64,000 bases of DNA from Beroe forskalii (Eukaryota; Ctenophora; Nuda; Beroida; Beroidae). A program made the position numbers and the translations under genes. The DNA lies in contig WFMF01000093.1 of NCBI GenBank assembly GCA_011033025.1, positions 186,001 to 250,000 of the forward strand, read 5' to 3'. Below are positions 45,873 to 57,125 of the stretch, in pieces. The notes under the pieces are model-generated. The model searched no databases, was not told where the DNA came from, and saw only the letters and a program-made list of their open reading frames with translations. Every line of letters begins with the position of its first letter. Within the stretch, counting starts at the first letter, position 1.

Positions 45873-48800
45873 TTGAAACAGTTCTCTTTTGTTTGTGACC
45901 CAAGAGAAGTTGAACAAGTCAAATGTTTCGAGAATCTGATTGTTGACCAATCGTTAACGTGTGTTTGCTACGCACTAGCAAGTAGGAGAGAAGGGTTTTA
46001 TTTTGTGGTTTGTGCATTAACAACCACGGATCATGAAAACTTGTTCTACTGTGGTTGCAAATGATCATCGTCCGTGCAACCTACCACACCGATAGCTTCA
46101 GAACGGAGTATGCAAACGATAATCCAGAGTCTTTGGACTCCCTTGAAGTGTTGGAATGCACATTTGTGGTTGTTCAGGGCTACATCAAGGAACGATGTCT
46201 ATTGGACAATGGAAACTGGTATTTCAAGTGTCCTTTCTCTGACCACTTCTACGAAGTGACTCAAGTTGATTGGAAGGATATAGTCTACTCCTACACCTGT
46301 CAGGGAGACCCGTCCTTCTACCAATCATGTGGGCACGACAAGTGGGCATCCAGCAACCTTGTCCTAGACTCAGGACAAGGAGTTTGTGGGGACACTTTGT
46401 CACATGCTACCAAGATCAGGTGAAGGGTATGGAACTTTCGTGATGGTTTGAACATTTTTAGACAAAGGCGAAACTCTATTGAGAATATGTGATGGTAGAA
46501 TCGACTGTCTGAACACCTTGGATGGTATTGCAGTGGATGAAAGACTGTGTTCACACATTGGAAAAGAAAACATGGTTCATTGTGGATCATGTCCTGGATT
46601 GGAAGACGGTCAGAGGGTTCCCAGATCGTCATTATGTGACAAGATCTGTGATTGTGAGGATTGCTATGATGAGGCAAGATGCAGCGCCGGCAATCACACA
46701 ATTTTCGGTATGATTTGCCGGGTAGTACCCTATTGGGCACACTTCTACAGGAATTGTTTTGGTCCATATGATTATATTCCACCTTACAGGATCTGTGATA
46801 AAGAAAGACATTGCTCAAACGGACGAAACGAACTGGGATGTGATCCTAATGATACCTGTGAAAGTTTTAATCATGTCTCTACTTTTACTCGGCATTTACA
46901 TCCTCAAAGCAAGTGTTCCCCTCCTAATTACAAATCAAAGAGATATTTTTCGGCTCATGTTTGTTTCGATAATCGAGATCAAATGAACTGCACAGATTCC
47001 GCGATAAGTCCTCTCATTTGCAATGTAGATGGGTACCCAACCACCATTTCTGAGTACGCAATATGTGAGGATAAGAACGTGTGTGACGACAACATTGACA
47101 GCAAATGTGTGGCTTTCAGCAATTTCTGTGAAGTACACAAGCATCAGCTGTGTGATGGAATGAGCGACTGTGCAGACAGTGTCGACGAAACAGCATCAAC
47201 ATGCGATAGTATGATACCGTCTACAACATGTGTCCGGAGATTTTCATATACCAAGGATATGACGCTTATCCCTTCGTCCTGGGTGATGGATGGGATATGG
47301 GACTGTATGGATGGGTTTGATGAGGACGCAAATATCTGGTCTAGAGATTGTGGCACTGGTGACAAAGCTATTTATTCCTACAAAAAACAAAAAATCCTGC
47401 AATAGATTGCACCTTCTTTGAAGTGTCCACAGTCTGATAACTATCTCTTCGTAGATAATCTGTGTGCAGATTTTTCAAATTGTGATCGTATTTTATAAAA
47501 GATCAAGATGGCAATATAAAATTTCCAGCCAAATTGGATTATCAAAATTTTCCAGGCAGGTTTTCTTTTTGCCACTCTGGACTCGAAGTCTAGAGCGCTT
47601 CATTGGAACATGTGTTAAGAGTGTCCTGATGAAGGAACCCAGAGTTTATGGCGTGACAGATTCTTCCATCATTCTCAGTCCTAAATATGCCAGTCGAGTC
47701 AACTGCTATAACGTTTATGGGGAGCTTTATTTGCATCTTGCATGTAAAAAGCTTTGTAGCCATTATATTGGGTGCCCAATTAATTTGAAGCCCTTGAATC
47801 AAACGTCTTGTAATTTGAACGAGTTTAGGCTTCTTACTATAACGGGAAACAAGGAGTTGTCTGTGGCCCTCAAGATCCGTGGCAGATCTTTTGGACAAAG
47901 TGTCTTTGAATGTGATAATGGTTGGTGCATACCCTACGAGGAAGTGTGTGATTTAAATGATGACTGTGGGGATTCTTCTGATGAAAATAACTGCTTCAAT
48001 AACTTCAAGTGTCTGGACTCCGGTGAGTATATAGCTAAGGGTAAAAAGTGTGACAGGGTATTCGACTGTTTGGACTACAGCGATGAGTGCAATACTGATT
48101 GTGACAACGAAGTCAAAAATATTTTCAAATATAACAATGTTCAATCTGGCCTGTGTATTTGGGATTATCTCGACACTTTGCAATTTATGCGTCATATACA
48201 GGGGCATGAATAGGTATTCTTCCCTGAAAACGGCCACAGCGATGATAAAAATGAATTGTTTATACTTGTGGTGTCATCTGGTGACCTAATGCAAGGTGTT
48301 TTCATCTCGTTTGTTGCGGTCTCAGACAAATATCCTCAACAAGAGCACCTGTAAACTCAGTTTGAGTGGGTAACTAGTAACCTATGTACAGGGCTGGGAG
48401 TAATTTCAACTCTGGGGTCTCTTGTTTCTCTTTACTCCATGACTGGGTCCTGAGTGCATACCGGGCATGGTGCTCAATCAATGAAAATCCCACAGGATAA
48501 ACTAACGAATAAAAACAAGGTTGTAGTTGTAGTTTGTATTGGTGCAATATACTTTGTTGCAGCCGTGGTATCTTTCATTCCGCTCGCTCCTTACTTGGAG
48601 TCATATTTTGTCAACTCCATAAAATACGACAATAACCCCTGTATTTGTTGGAATTCTGGATAAAGAGCACCTTACTCTGGTGATTGAAGCTTACTATGGG
48701 AGAATGTCTAAACATGGATTTTCTTGGAATTCCATTGGCAACTTAGTTAATGATATGTTCATCAATGTAAAAGTTCTTGGGAAGAAGATAGGCTTCTATG

Positions 48801-49306
48801 GGAGTAATGGTTTTTGTTTGTTCAATTACTTCATAGAATCTGGAAATCCTCAAATTTGGTTTTCAGGTACTGTCCTGACTAGTAACGTAGTTTGTGTGGT
48901 CATAATAACAATCAGTTCTGCTTTCCTTACCATGTTAACGGTCAACAGTTCAAATGTAGCAGGGAAAAACAACAAAGTTTTGGTAGCAAGGAATAAGAAA
49001 ATCCAACGGAAGTTATCAACCTTGATCATAACAGATGTAATTTCTTGGGTTTCTTTTCTTCGTTGTTTGGCTTTGTTCATATTCTGGAAGTGTCAAGCAC
49101 TTCCGGCTGGTGCGTTCACTCTTTAGTGTCATCATTCTGCCAGCAAACTCAATCATAAATCCGCTCCTCATACTTGAAGAAGATATTCTGAGAGCTTTCA
49201 AAGGCTTCACTCTCTGCCTGGTGAAGTTTACCAGGGAATCTACTTGGAGTGCCACATCAAAGGGACCGGGTATTGCCAATGAATTTGAGATGCGAAAAGC
49301 ATTGTA
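45873..49306 (+). pseudogene. LDLa-repeat 7TM receptor (GRL101/RXFP-like), disrupted
   Basis: Coding similarity runs continuously on the plus strand but switches frame at least six times. The N-terminal part (45873-46420) is Cys-rich. From 46464 to 48115 there are about eight LDL-receptor class A repeats, for example CDLNDDCGDSSDENNC near 47960 and CDGMSDCADSVDE near 47155. They are followed by seven transmembrane segments: TM1 about 48145-48200, TM2 with GDLMQG about 48280, TM3 about 48370-48450, TM4 about 48520-48590, the extracellular loop FYGSNGFCLF about 48797, TM5 about 48860, TM6 about 49015-49090, and TM7 with LPANSIINPLL about 49140. NPxxY is replaced by NPLLI. In-frame stops occur at 47403, 48352 and 48451. 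Known relatives are rhodopsin-family receptors with LDLa ectodomains, such as snail GRL101 and the relaxin receptors. No LRR block is seen. The many lesions make a pseudogene likely; indel errors in the assembly are the alternative. Confidence 0.8.
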
Positions 49307-49319
49307 GGAGTTAGATATA

Positions 49320-50880
49320 GTTTGAGTCATACTTAGGATATTTGGGCTTGTGCACGCATCTGAAAATCCTATTCAAATTTTAGGCCACGTATTTCTGAGT
49401 TGTTTGTCTATGAAAATGAAAGTGAAAAGTTTTGTCCGAATGAAATGTTTTGACGCTGCGCATTTTATTTTGGCTTCTAGGTTATATGTTTTTGTCCGAG
49501 AGTTAAAAGTTTCTAGTGACGTTTTCGATATGTAGTTCTGATGATTACTCTAGTATTCTATCCTTGCTTGTGAAAGTTAAAAAAAAGCTATCAAAGACTT
49601 TTTCTCCCCCTATAAACTTGTTTATTATCGACTCGAAGGAGAGGAAACCCATCTCTACAGCATGTACAGATCCCAGTGATCAAAAATGAGTAGGTACCTT
49701 ACGAGACATATTTAAAAGGTAAGAAATTTGGGGATTTTTTCGAAAAAAAGCCTATAAGTGCATAAAATATGGAATTCCCAGACAAATTTCGATAAGTACA
49801 TAAGTGAAATCAGTGCAGAAAGGTTCAAAATATCTAAAATGCAGTTATTCAAAAAAGAACCTTCTACAATCGACTCCATAAACTTTTGACTTTTTGATGC
49901 CAACTATAGAACTATAATTAGATCACTGTTGATTTTTACTAGAAAAGTAAAAATAAGCAACACTTAATCCTCAATCTTACTATATATACCACAGACAAAA
50001 CCGCAAGCGGCTGTCATAGCAACCCCCTCACAGAGTCGCAGGGCCCCCGCTATTTAATTGTAAGAGGTTATTATGATCTGAACATACGTTATTAAGCGTC
50101 AAACGTAGGAATAATTGGTTTAAATCCTTGAAATGGTGATTTCCCTAATTTCTACAAAACGTCTACGTGAACTCACGTGCACTTCATTTCTATCGGCCAT
50201 TTCTTGTTTTATTCAAGTACCAAATAAGTTAAAATGTTTTTTCAGTAACTATCGTATAGTACAACAGCCCTGCACTTATGGAATTCGGCCTGAAATTGGA
50301 CTTAGCCAAATTTTCGACTTTTTCGCGCGGCTCAAATTTACGTTTTTGAGGGGCCACCACACCCTTCCCTTAAATCGGGACGACTTGAAACTTTTTAGCC
50401 TTGATATTTGATTGAGAAAGAACATTCATACGTCTGGAAAAGATAGAGCAATGTTAGAGAGCTGGGATATAGATGCTCAAAGTCACAGTATTTTGGCGTA
50501 GTAAGCAGCCTCGATTTTTGGAGGCCCCCCACGACCTCATTTTTTCACCAATCACCATGAAAATTCTTTTGTGGCTTAATCTCGAGGTCTAGGTGCTACA
50601 TAAGTCGGGAAATCATGGCGCGGTAGAAAACTTTTCAGATACAGTGCTTCAAAGTGGTCCAAAATTACGTTTTTTCGCTAAAATCGTGATTTTATCGATT
50701 TTGATGACGTCATCACGGCAATAAAATCGATCCAGTGAGACTTCCTAGATAGCCTATAACATTCTCCCATCTTAGCTGAAAAAAACCCACCATCGATCAT
50801 GTCTGTATCTTTAATGGTTTTCGAGTTTACCCTGACACAAATTAGGTCCTAAAATTATCACGTCTATATATAAGTATATG
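49320..50880. other. No gene recognised
   Basis: AT-rich sequence without tandem arrays or supported exons. Confidence 0.45.
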
Positions 50881-50886
50881 ACTATA

Positions 50887-51555
50887 GGATAGCCAAAAAC
50901 AATTGAAAATTGTTTGGGTTTCGCAGCCACTCTAGTATCAAAAATTATACGATTAAAAATGTTGATATGAATTTTAATCGCAGCCCGTCCGTGGCGGTGT
51001 GCTTTGGTTACGAAAAATATCTTGGTCAGGCATATGATGTGAACTTATTGAATTGTACACTCGTGAAAACTTTCCACTTCTTTTTTGTCGAACATCTTTA
51101 CAATCGTGATGCTGTCACTCCAACCTGCCAACCATAATAAGTGTGACGGCGTGTTTCTTACCGGCTTAAAATCATGCATTATCAAAGTATTGAACTCATG
51201 TTTTAAATTTTTATGACCCTCAAAGTCGCTGCAAATTGGCGATTTAAATCATCAAATGGACGTACGATTTATTTTAGCATGCTCTCAATCCCTTTCACGT
51301 GAAATCAGATCAATAGAATGCTAAAAATTAGGTACTTGCTTTACGCGTTAACTCACGCTTCATTAGTTAATTAAAGAGGTATGATTCAAACGGCAATGAG
51401 ATGTTGAATGTTAAGTTCTGCTCATTTCTTAGTAACCAAAGCTCAAAGCACAATTTTCCACGGACGGCCGATTAAAATTCATATCAACATTTTAATCGTA
51501 TAATTTTGATACTAGAGGTTATGAAACCAAACAATTTCAATTGTTTTGGCTATCC
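50887..51555. mobile_element. Fold-back element with TIRs of about 110 bp
   Basis: The left arm from GGATAGCCAAAAACAATTG (50887) to about 50998 matches the reverse complement of about 51459-51555. Shared landmarks are AATTGTTTGG, CTAGTATCAAAA, ATACGATTAAAA and CATATCAACATTTTAAT. One arm carries small deletions. The 75-codon plus frame inside has no recognisable domain. A MITE or Foldback-type element is likely. Confidence 0.75.
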
Positions 51556-51579
51556 ATATCACTTTTTTGGGCATATAAC

Positions 51580-51930
51580 TTACGCTATCAGTTCAAGTAA
51601 ATGATGCTGGAATTAAGCCGCTATCATTCTTACTTTTTGAGTTATAGGCGATAATTACTTTAATTGACCAATTACTTAATTAAGCGGTTGGCAACCGGTA
51701 ATTAAATTGAACGAATAAATCGTAATTACGACGTAAGTTTCTGATGCCGTTAGATTTAAGTCGCTACATTCTTGCTTTTTGAGTTATAGGCGATAATTAT
51801 TTTATTGGTCAATTAACTAATTAAGCGGGCAACTGGTACTTAAATTAAACGTACATCTCGTAATTTTGGATTTAGTTACATGCTGGAATTAATTCCCATC
51901 AATCTTACTTTTTAGTTATAGGCGATAATT
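51580..51930. repeat. Three diverged tandem units of about 125 bp
   Basis: Each unit contains a GCTGGAATTAA-like segment, TTCTTACTTTTTGAGTTATAG and GCGATAATT. The first two also share an AATTAAGCGG block. Confidence 0.65.
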
Positions 51931-51931
51931 G

Positions 51932-52172
51932 TCTGCTGGTACTACCACACCACAAGGCAACACCACTTAACACTAGCAGCAACTCTGACATTCCCCCTCA
52001 AACCCCTGTGAGTATTTGTCACTACCACACCACTCTCTCCGCTCACCACTCCTCCATCCCTCCCCACTCCTCCCACCACACCAGTACAACTCTGTCTGCT
52101 GGTACTACCACACCACAAGGCAACACCTCACTTAACACTAGCAGCAACTCTGACATTCCCCCTCAAACCCCT
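51932..52172. repeat. Tandem duplication of a 76-79 bp coding-like segment
   Basis: TCTGCTGGTACTACCACACC through TCAAACCCCT occurs at 51932-52007 and 52095-52172. Copy 1 is followed at once by GTGAGT, a consensus donor. In copy 2 that position reads CTGAGC. In one frame copy 1 ends LNTSSNSDIPPQTP in phase 0, which would join in frame to the first exon of the gene at 52562. Copy 1 may thus be its upstream exon and copy 2 a duplicate that lost its splice site. Confidence 0.5.
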
Positions 52173-52561
52173 CTGAGCTCCTTGGGATTCGTTGATTGTT
52201 GTTTTTATGATTAAGTTTCAAAATTCAACGCCCCTTTTGGTGCCCATCGGAGTTTTCAATCTATCAATCTATCGGCGCTTTAAACGTTTGTAAGATCATG
52301 ATAACTCGGTTATATTATGTTCTCGCGTCTGTAGAGATTTACCACATTACTTCTATTACACTTATTACGGCTGCTACTGATCATGTTAATAATGAAGCTG
52401 TTTTTATGAAATTAATCGGATTTAATAAACTGAAATCGGGAATATTTTCGCAATTCTACTCCGCCATCCGCCTCAAATTTGATTTTATAAAGTACCGTAG
52501 TAATGTAAGTTTTCTTTAAGTTTCCGCACATTATTAGCACACAATATTGCTACTATTTCAG

Positions 52562-55500
52562 CTGCCCCAAATCGAAGTCCCAACTTCGGAACTGCAGCTG
52601 GTTCTGCCTGACAAGGCGCCACCTGCTGATGATACGTATGAAAACGTGGCCAGCTCCACCCAACAACTCAGGTAATGAAGTCTGGGGGTTTGTTGAGGGT
52701 AATGAAGTCTGGGGGTTCATTGAGGGTACTGGTGTGTACTTTTGTAATGATAGGTTTATATTGTGATTCCCTAATTATTCTATACGAAAGTCACTCTGTT
52801 ATAGTGCTACTTTCTCTCAAAATGGGTGGTTCCCCTGTGAACTATGATACTGACATCATATCAATTCCCAGCTTATCTTGTCCGCTTATATTATTAAGTT
52901 ATGTTCCCCGCAGAACTAAAGTGATAAGGAGGGAATCTAGCAAAAGGTCTCTCACACGAGGTCCAAATGTGACGGATTCCAGAGTTTCTCTCGTCTCTGA
53001 AGAGAACTGGCTCGATCAGGACCCCTACGAAAATCTAAATGAGGTAAAGTTTGTGCTTCAGAAGTTTATACAATTCGTGTTGGCGAGCAATTGCTTTATT
53101 TGGTGAATGTATACTCTTGCAGTTTTTAAGGGGGCCAGGGGGGATCTGAGGTCGATTTTCGGGCTTTTTTTGTTTCTGATAGAGGAGAACGCCAGCTACC
53201 AAGGGAAGTTCGCGCGTGAACTGTAATTACACGCGATTTGGAAAGTTATAACTTTAGCTAGGAACAAATTTTTTGTGGGGTAAGAACATACTGGTAGCTG
53301 GCTTTCTCCCTATCAGAAACAACACAAAAAACCTGAAATGCAGCGAAGCATAAATCACTGGTTTTTGACACACCTATCGGCTATGTGACAGTAATGTAAC
53401 ATTCTACCCCATAACATTTTATCTCCTAACCTTTTACCATCTGACGTTTTGCCCCGTGTTAAGAAAGATGCGAGGGGATAAGATGTTACACCCTGTGTGC
53501 TGGGTTTAATTAACCATGGAAATCAATCGTGTTACGCAACCTATTGGCTATTTGACCCTGGAAATGCTCCATTCTCCTTCCCAGGATACCGGTGAATTTG
53601 AGTTGAAGTCTACAGACGTTTTCCTCTGCGGTCACGGTCAGAATGGCACTGGAGAGGTGGGTGGTGATTTGTACATTCTTTGGTTCTGGTAATGAATCTG
53701 AACCCCTTTTTACCCCTGTAAAGCTATAACCCCTTTAACCCCTGCTGATTAACCTCCCACTTTCCCCTTCAGATTGTGGTTCTGCGTTTGAGCGAGCCCA
53801 CGCCGCACATTGCCCTCAACATTCCTCTGAAAAGCAGCCAAGTGCTGAGCTGTCACATGGTTCCTGGCAAGAGGAACACTCTCTGGGTGGGAACACAGGA
53901 TTCCAGGTGAGAGAAAACATTCTGGTGTTTTGATATCATGGAGGCGATGTTAGGGAATTTAAACGAAAATAGGCCACGAAATAATCTCAGTGGCTCTGCG
54001 TTTTTTGTATTTGGTTTTCGTTTTGTGTGTCGCTGAAATTTTGCCCGAAGTCTTAGCTGAGTTTCGATTTTTTCGATCTTTTTTTGTATAAAAACGTAGT
54101 TTTTACTTATCTATTCCCCCTGAAATAGTGTACAAATGGTGTATAATTATTCAAATCGCAAATAATATGCAATCCAAATGTAATCCAGCGTACATACGTG
54201 TTTTTACTCGTCTCAGTAGCTTTAAAATCTAATTAAAATTCCACGAGCACTTTTTATGCCAAATTGTTTGTAACGCGCGATGCTAATTTTAAGGTCAAAT
54301 GGGATACGTTAGACTTGACAAGTATGTGCGTTGCGCGCACATGTGGTTTGAATTGTGTAATCAGTGCACGTCCATAGACAATCTGGGGTTGTGTTGAGAA
54401 ACAGCAGAAACACACTTTGTATATATGTACTTTAGAGGCGTAAGACGAACACGCAGACAATCTAGAGCCCTGCGAGAGCAGGGCTCTATATAATATTTAA
54501 ATGTCGACAGCGAAGCTGGAGACATTTAAATAATTTAGAGTGCGAGGCGAAGCTGAGAGACGAGTGCTCTAAATCATATTTCTGCGGTGAGTTTGAGCCT
54601 CTAAAGTACTATAGTAGTCGAACGGTGTACACAAGACACACCCTGTACACAACAAGCACACATTACCTTATATGGTAATAATAAACAATGCTTGTTTACA
54701 CAAAATAAAAAAGCGCATTACTCAGCCGTTTTTTGAGCAATTTTGATCAAATTTTCAGGATATTACGGGCAAGATATGACCAAAATAATCCTGGAGTAGC
54801 TAACATTTTTGACCTTCACAAATTGAGTTATGACAAATAAACTGGTGTTTTGTTTTAAAGTTCCCGCTTAATAAGTGGCTTTTCGGTCATAACTCCGCTT
54901 CTGGAGCTCAAAAATGAATCTAAACTTCACTGAGATGTTGCTCATATCGAGCTCTAAATATCCTGAAAGTTTCATCAAGTTTGCTCAAAAAACCTCGGAG
55001 ATATGCACATTTTTGTAACGCAAAAGCAAAGGTCGCGTAGATGTGTATTTAAATTGGTATTTAATAATTACAGTGTGTCATAACAAACATGATATAAAAC
55101 GGCGAACACGACTCTACGCATATAGTACTACCTTTTAAATCGATCAAAACTTGTCGTGACTACTATAATATGTACTTTAGAGGCGTAAGTCGAACGCAGA
55201 ACAATATAGAGCCCTGCGAGAGCAGGGCTCTATATAATATTTAAATGTCGACAGCGAAGCTGAGACATTTAAATGATTTAGAGGCGAAGCGAAGCGAGCC
55301 GAGTGCTCTAAATCATATTTCTGCGGTGAGTTTGAGCCTCTAAAGTACTATAGTAGTCGAACGGTGTATACAAGACACACCCTGTTATAGCAAGCACACA
55401 TTACCTTATGGTAATGAATGTTTGTTTAATAAAACAAAAAGCGCATAACTCAGCCGTTTTTTGAGCAATTTTGATCAAATTTTCGGGATATTACGGGCAA

Positions 55501-56892
55501 GATATGACCAATATAATCCTGGAGTAGCTAACATTTTTGACCTCTAGAAATTGAGATATGACAAATAAACTGGTGTTTTGTTTTAAAGTTACTGCTTAAT
55601 AAGTGGCTTTCGGTCATAACTCCGCTTCTGGGGCTCAAAATGAATCTAAACTTCACTGAGATTTTGCTTTATATCTAGCTCTAAATATCCTGAAAGTTTC
55701 ATCAAGTTTGCTCAAAAACCTCGGAGATATACATTATTTTGCAACGCAAATACAAAGGTCGCATAGATTTACATTTAAAGTTGTAAGTCATAACAGACAC
55801 ATGATATAAAACGCGTGTAGAACACGACTCTACGCATATAGTACTACCCTTTAAATCGGTCAAAACTTGTCGTGAGACTATTATACCAACATCTGACACC
55901 ATAGCTGTTCGTACTGAACGGAACCTCTCAGCTTCAGTTCCTTTGTTTAACATGCCGTTCAGCTTACATCACTAAGCTCGCCAGGCTAGGCCATATACGA
56001 ACAACCATATGGACAGAAGTTGGCTTTATACCTTAAGGATCTTGAAGACACTTCCTTGTGTTTGAAATTAGATATCAACACAGCACTGTTATCTTCGATC
56101 TTGATGTTATATAAGCTAGTCTTTATGTGAGTTCAAATAATACCTCGACCAAATATTATAATTGACCTTGACCAATCAGCTTGTGTGTTCCATAGCAGCC
56201 CAGTGTGCTAATAGTGCGTGATAAAGGAGTTATCAGCCGAATGTTTCAGGTTGTTGGTTTACCAGATGGAAGATCCCAGCTCCAGCCTTTTAGAGCTTGA
56301 TTTAGACGGAGGTTGGTAACAAGTTCATTATTCTAACCCGTGATGTTTTGTCTATATTCTTGTATTCTTTTAATACAATTGAATACAATACTCAATTCGA
56401 AACTGTTAGGTATTTCGTCGAAATAACTGTACAGTGTATCGCAACTGATTGTACAGTGCCAAGAAATTGACAGATAAATTGTTTAATTGAACTAACTGCT
56501 CATAACACATATTCTCAATTATTTGAAGATCCCTCCTTTTAAGTTTATCCTAACATTCCTTTCTCCTTCAGGTTCTGTTATTTGCATTTCTCATATTGAG
56601 GATTCCGTGTTCGTGGGGACGTCTGAGGGGGTGTTGCATGTTTTCACTCGAGATGGTAAGCAACAATTCACCAATTTACCTGTAATTTAAGCAACACTTC
56701 ACCAATTAACCTTAGTCCATCAATCCTCTCATCCCCAAAATTTCCCTGTATTTTATCAATCCTTTCAACAACCGATACATTCCACATATAATATGGGTTG
56801 TAAATAATTCCTAATTTCCCACTGTGCCAACTCTCTTGTGACTTCCTCTGTAATTTCTATAGAACAATCTGACACCCCTCCCGCACCTGACA
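52562..56892 (+). CDS. Seven-exon WD40-like propeller protein gene (3-prime end not seen)
   Basis: Exons joined by phase: 52562-52671, 52914-53043, 53585-53656, 53773-53906, 56250-56311, 56572-56655 and 56863-56892. Each is bounded by AG and GT, and every junction keeps one frame with no stop. The N-terminal part is polar, with DDTYENVASS and QDPYENLNE, each holding a Y-x-N motif. The rest reads like beta-propeller blades: FLCGHGQNG, IVVLRLSEP, NTLWVGTQDSRLLVY and DSVFVGTSEGVLHVF. The repeated W/F-V-G-T-x-(D/E)-x-x-x-x-V pattern is typical of the atypical WD40 domains of ARHGEF10/ARHGEF17 and JIP3/JIP4. I cannot choose between them, since neither a DH domain nor a coiled coil lies in the window. 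The gene probably continues past the gap. The large intron 53907-56249 carries two hairpin repeats. Confidence 0.7.
53133..53340. mobile_element. Intronic fold-back element of about 200 bp
   Basis: Arms of about 47 bp (53155-53201 and 53291-53338) pair through TTTCTGATAGAGGAGAACGC and its partner. GGCCAGG and GAGGTCGATTTTCGGG at the left relate it to the element at 11698-11902. It lies in the intron between exons two and three of the propeller gene. Confidence 0.6.
54428..54608. repeat. Multi-arm hairpin, site D (three inner hairpins)
   Basis: Outer arms TACTTTAGAGGC (54428-54439) and GCCTCTAAAGTA (54597-54608) are perfect, with further partial pairing inward. The first inner hairpin, 54463-54488, has 11-bp perfect arms and a GAGA loop. 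The second, 54494-54532, has 12-bp perfect arms and the apex GA-CAGC-GAA-GCTG-GA. The third, 54533-54574, has ATTTAGAG/CTCTAAAT arms and GAGGCGAAGCTGA at its centre. Confidence 0.8.
55173..55347. repeat. Multi-arm hairpin, site D-prime
   Basis: Second copy of site D in the tandem duplication. It has the same outer arms (extendable through ACTACTATA on both sides) and the same first two hairpins. The third hairpin's centre changed to GAGGCGAAGCGAAGCGAG, an extra GCGAAGC. Confidence 0.8.
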
Positions 56893-57025
56893 GTAAGTTG
56901 TACATGTGTAATAGGAATCTGCATCCTTTCAATCACCATTAAGATTCAATCAAAGAATCTTTTTCTACCATTTCGTTTAATGATAACCCTGTAATTAAAC
57001 CTTTTAACCATGATTGGTGTTTAAT

Positions 57026-57125
57026 NNNNNNNNNNNNNNNNNNNNNNNNNNNNNNNNNNNNNNNNNNNNNNNNNNNNNNNNNNNNNNNNNNNNNNNNNNN
57101 NNNNNNNNNNNNNNNNNNNNNNNNN
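57026..57125. other. Assembly gap (100 N)
   Basis: Exactly 100 N, a conventional placeholder, so the true length is unknown. It abuts the 21-bp array, which probably caused the assembly break. Confidence 0.95.

Larger units (their letters stand above)
54421..55886. repeat. Tandem duplication of a 0.72-0.75 kb unit
   Basis: Unit 1 at about 54421-55168 and unit 2 at about 55169-55886 are collinear and about 90 percent alike by eye. Both begin TGTACTTTAGAGGCGTAAG (one at the 5-prime edge of each hairpin cluster) and end CTACGCATATAGTACTACC plus about 35 bases. Neither unit contains a coding frame. Confidence 0.85.

Noticed and set aside
52298..52504. Upstream exon of the propeller gene ending AAT|GTAAGT
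   Set aside because: Phase would fit, but the peptide is low in protein-like character, and the alternative donor at 52008 fits equally well.
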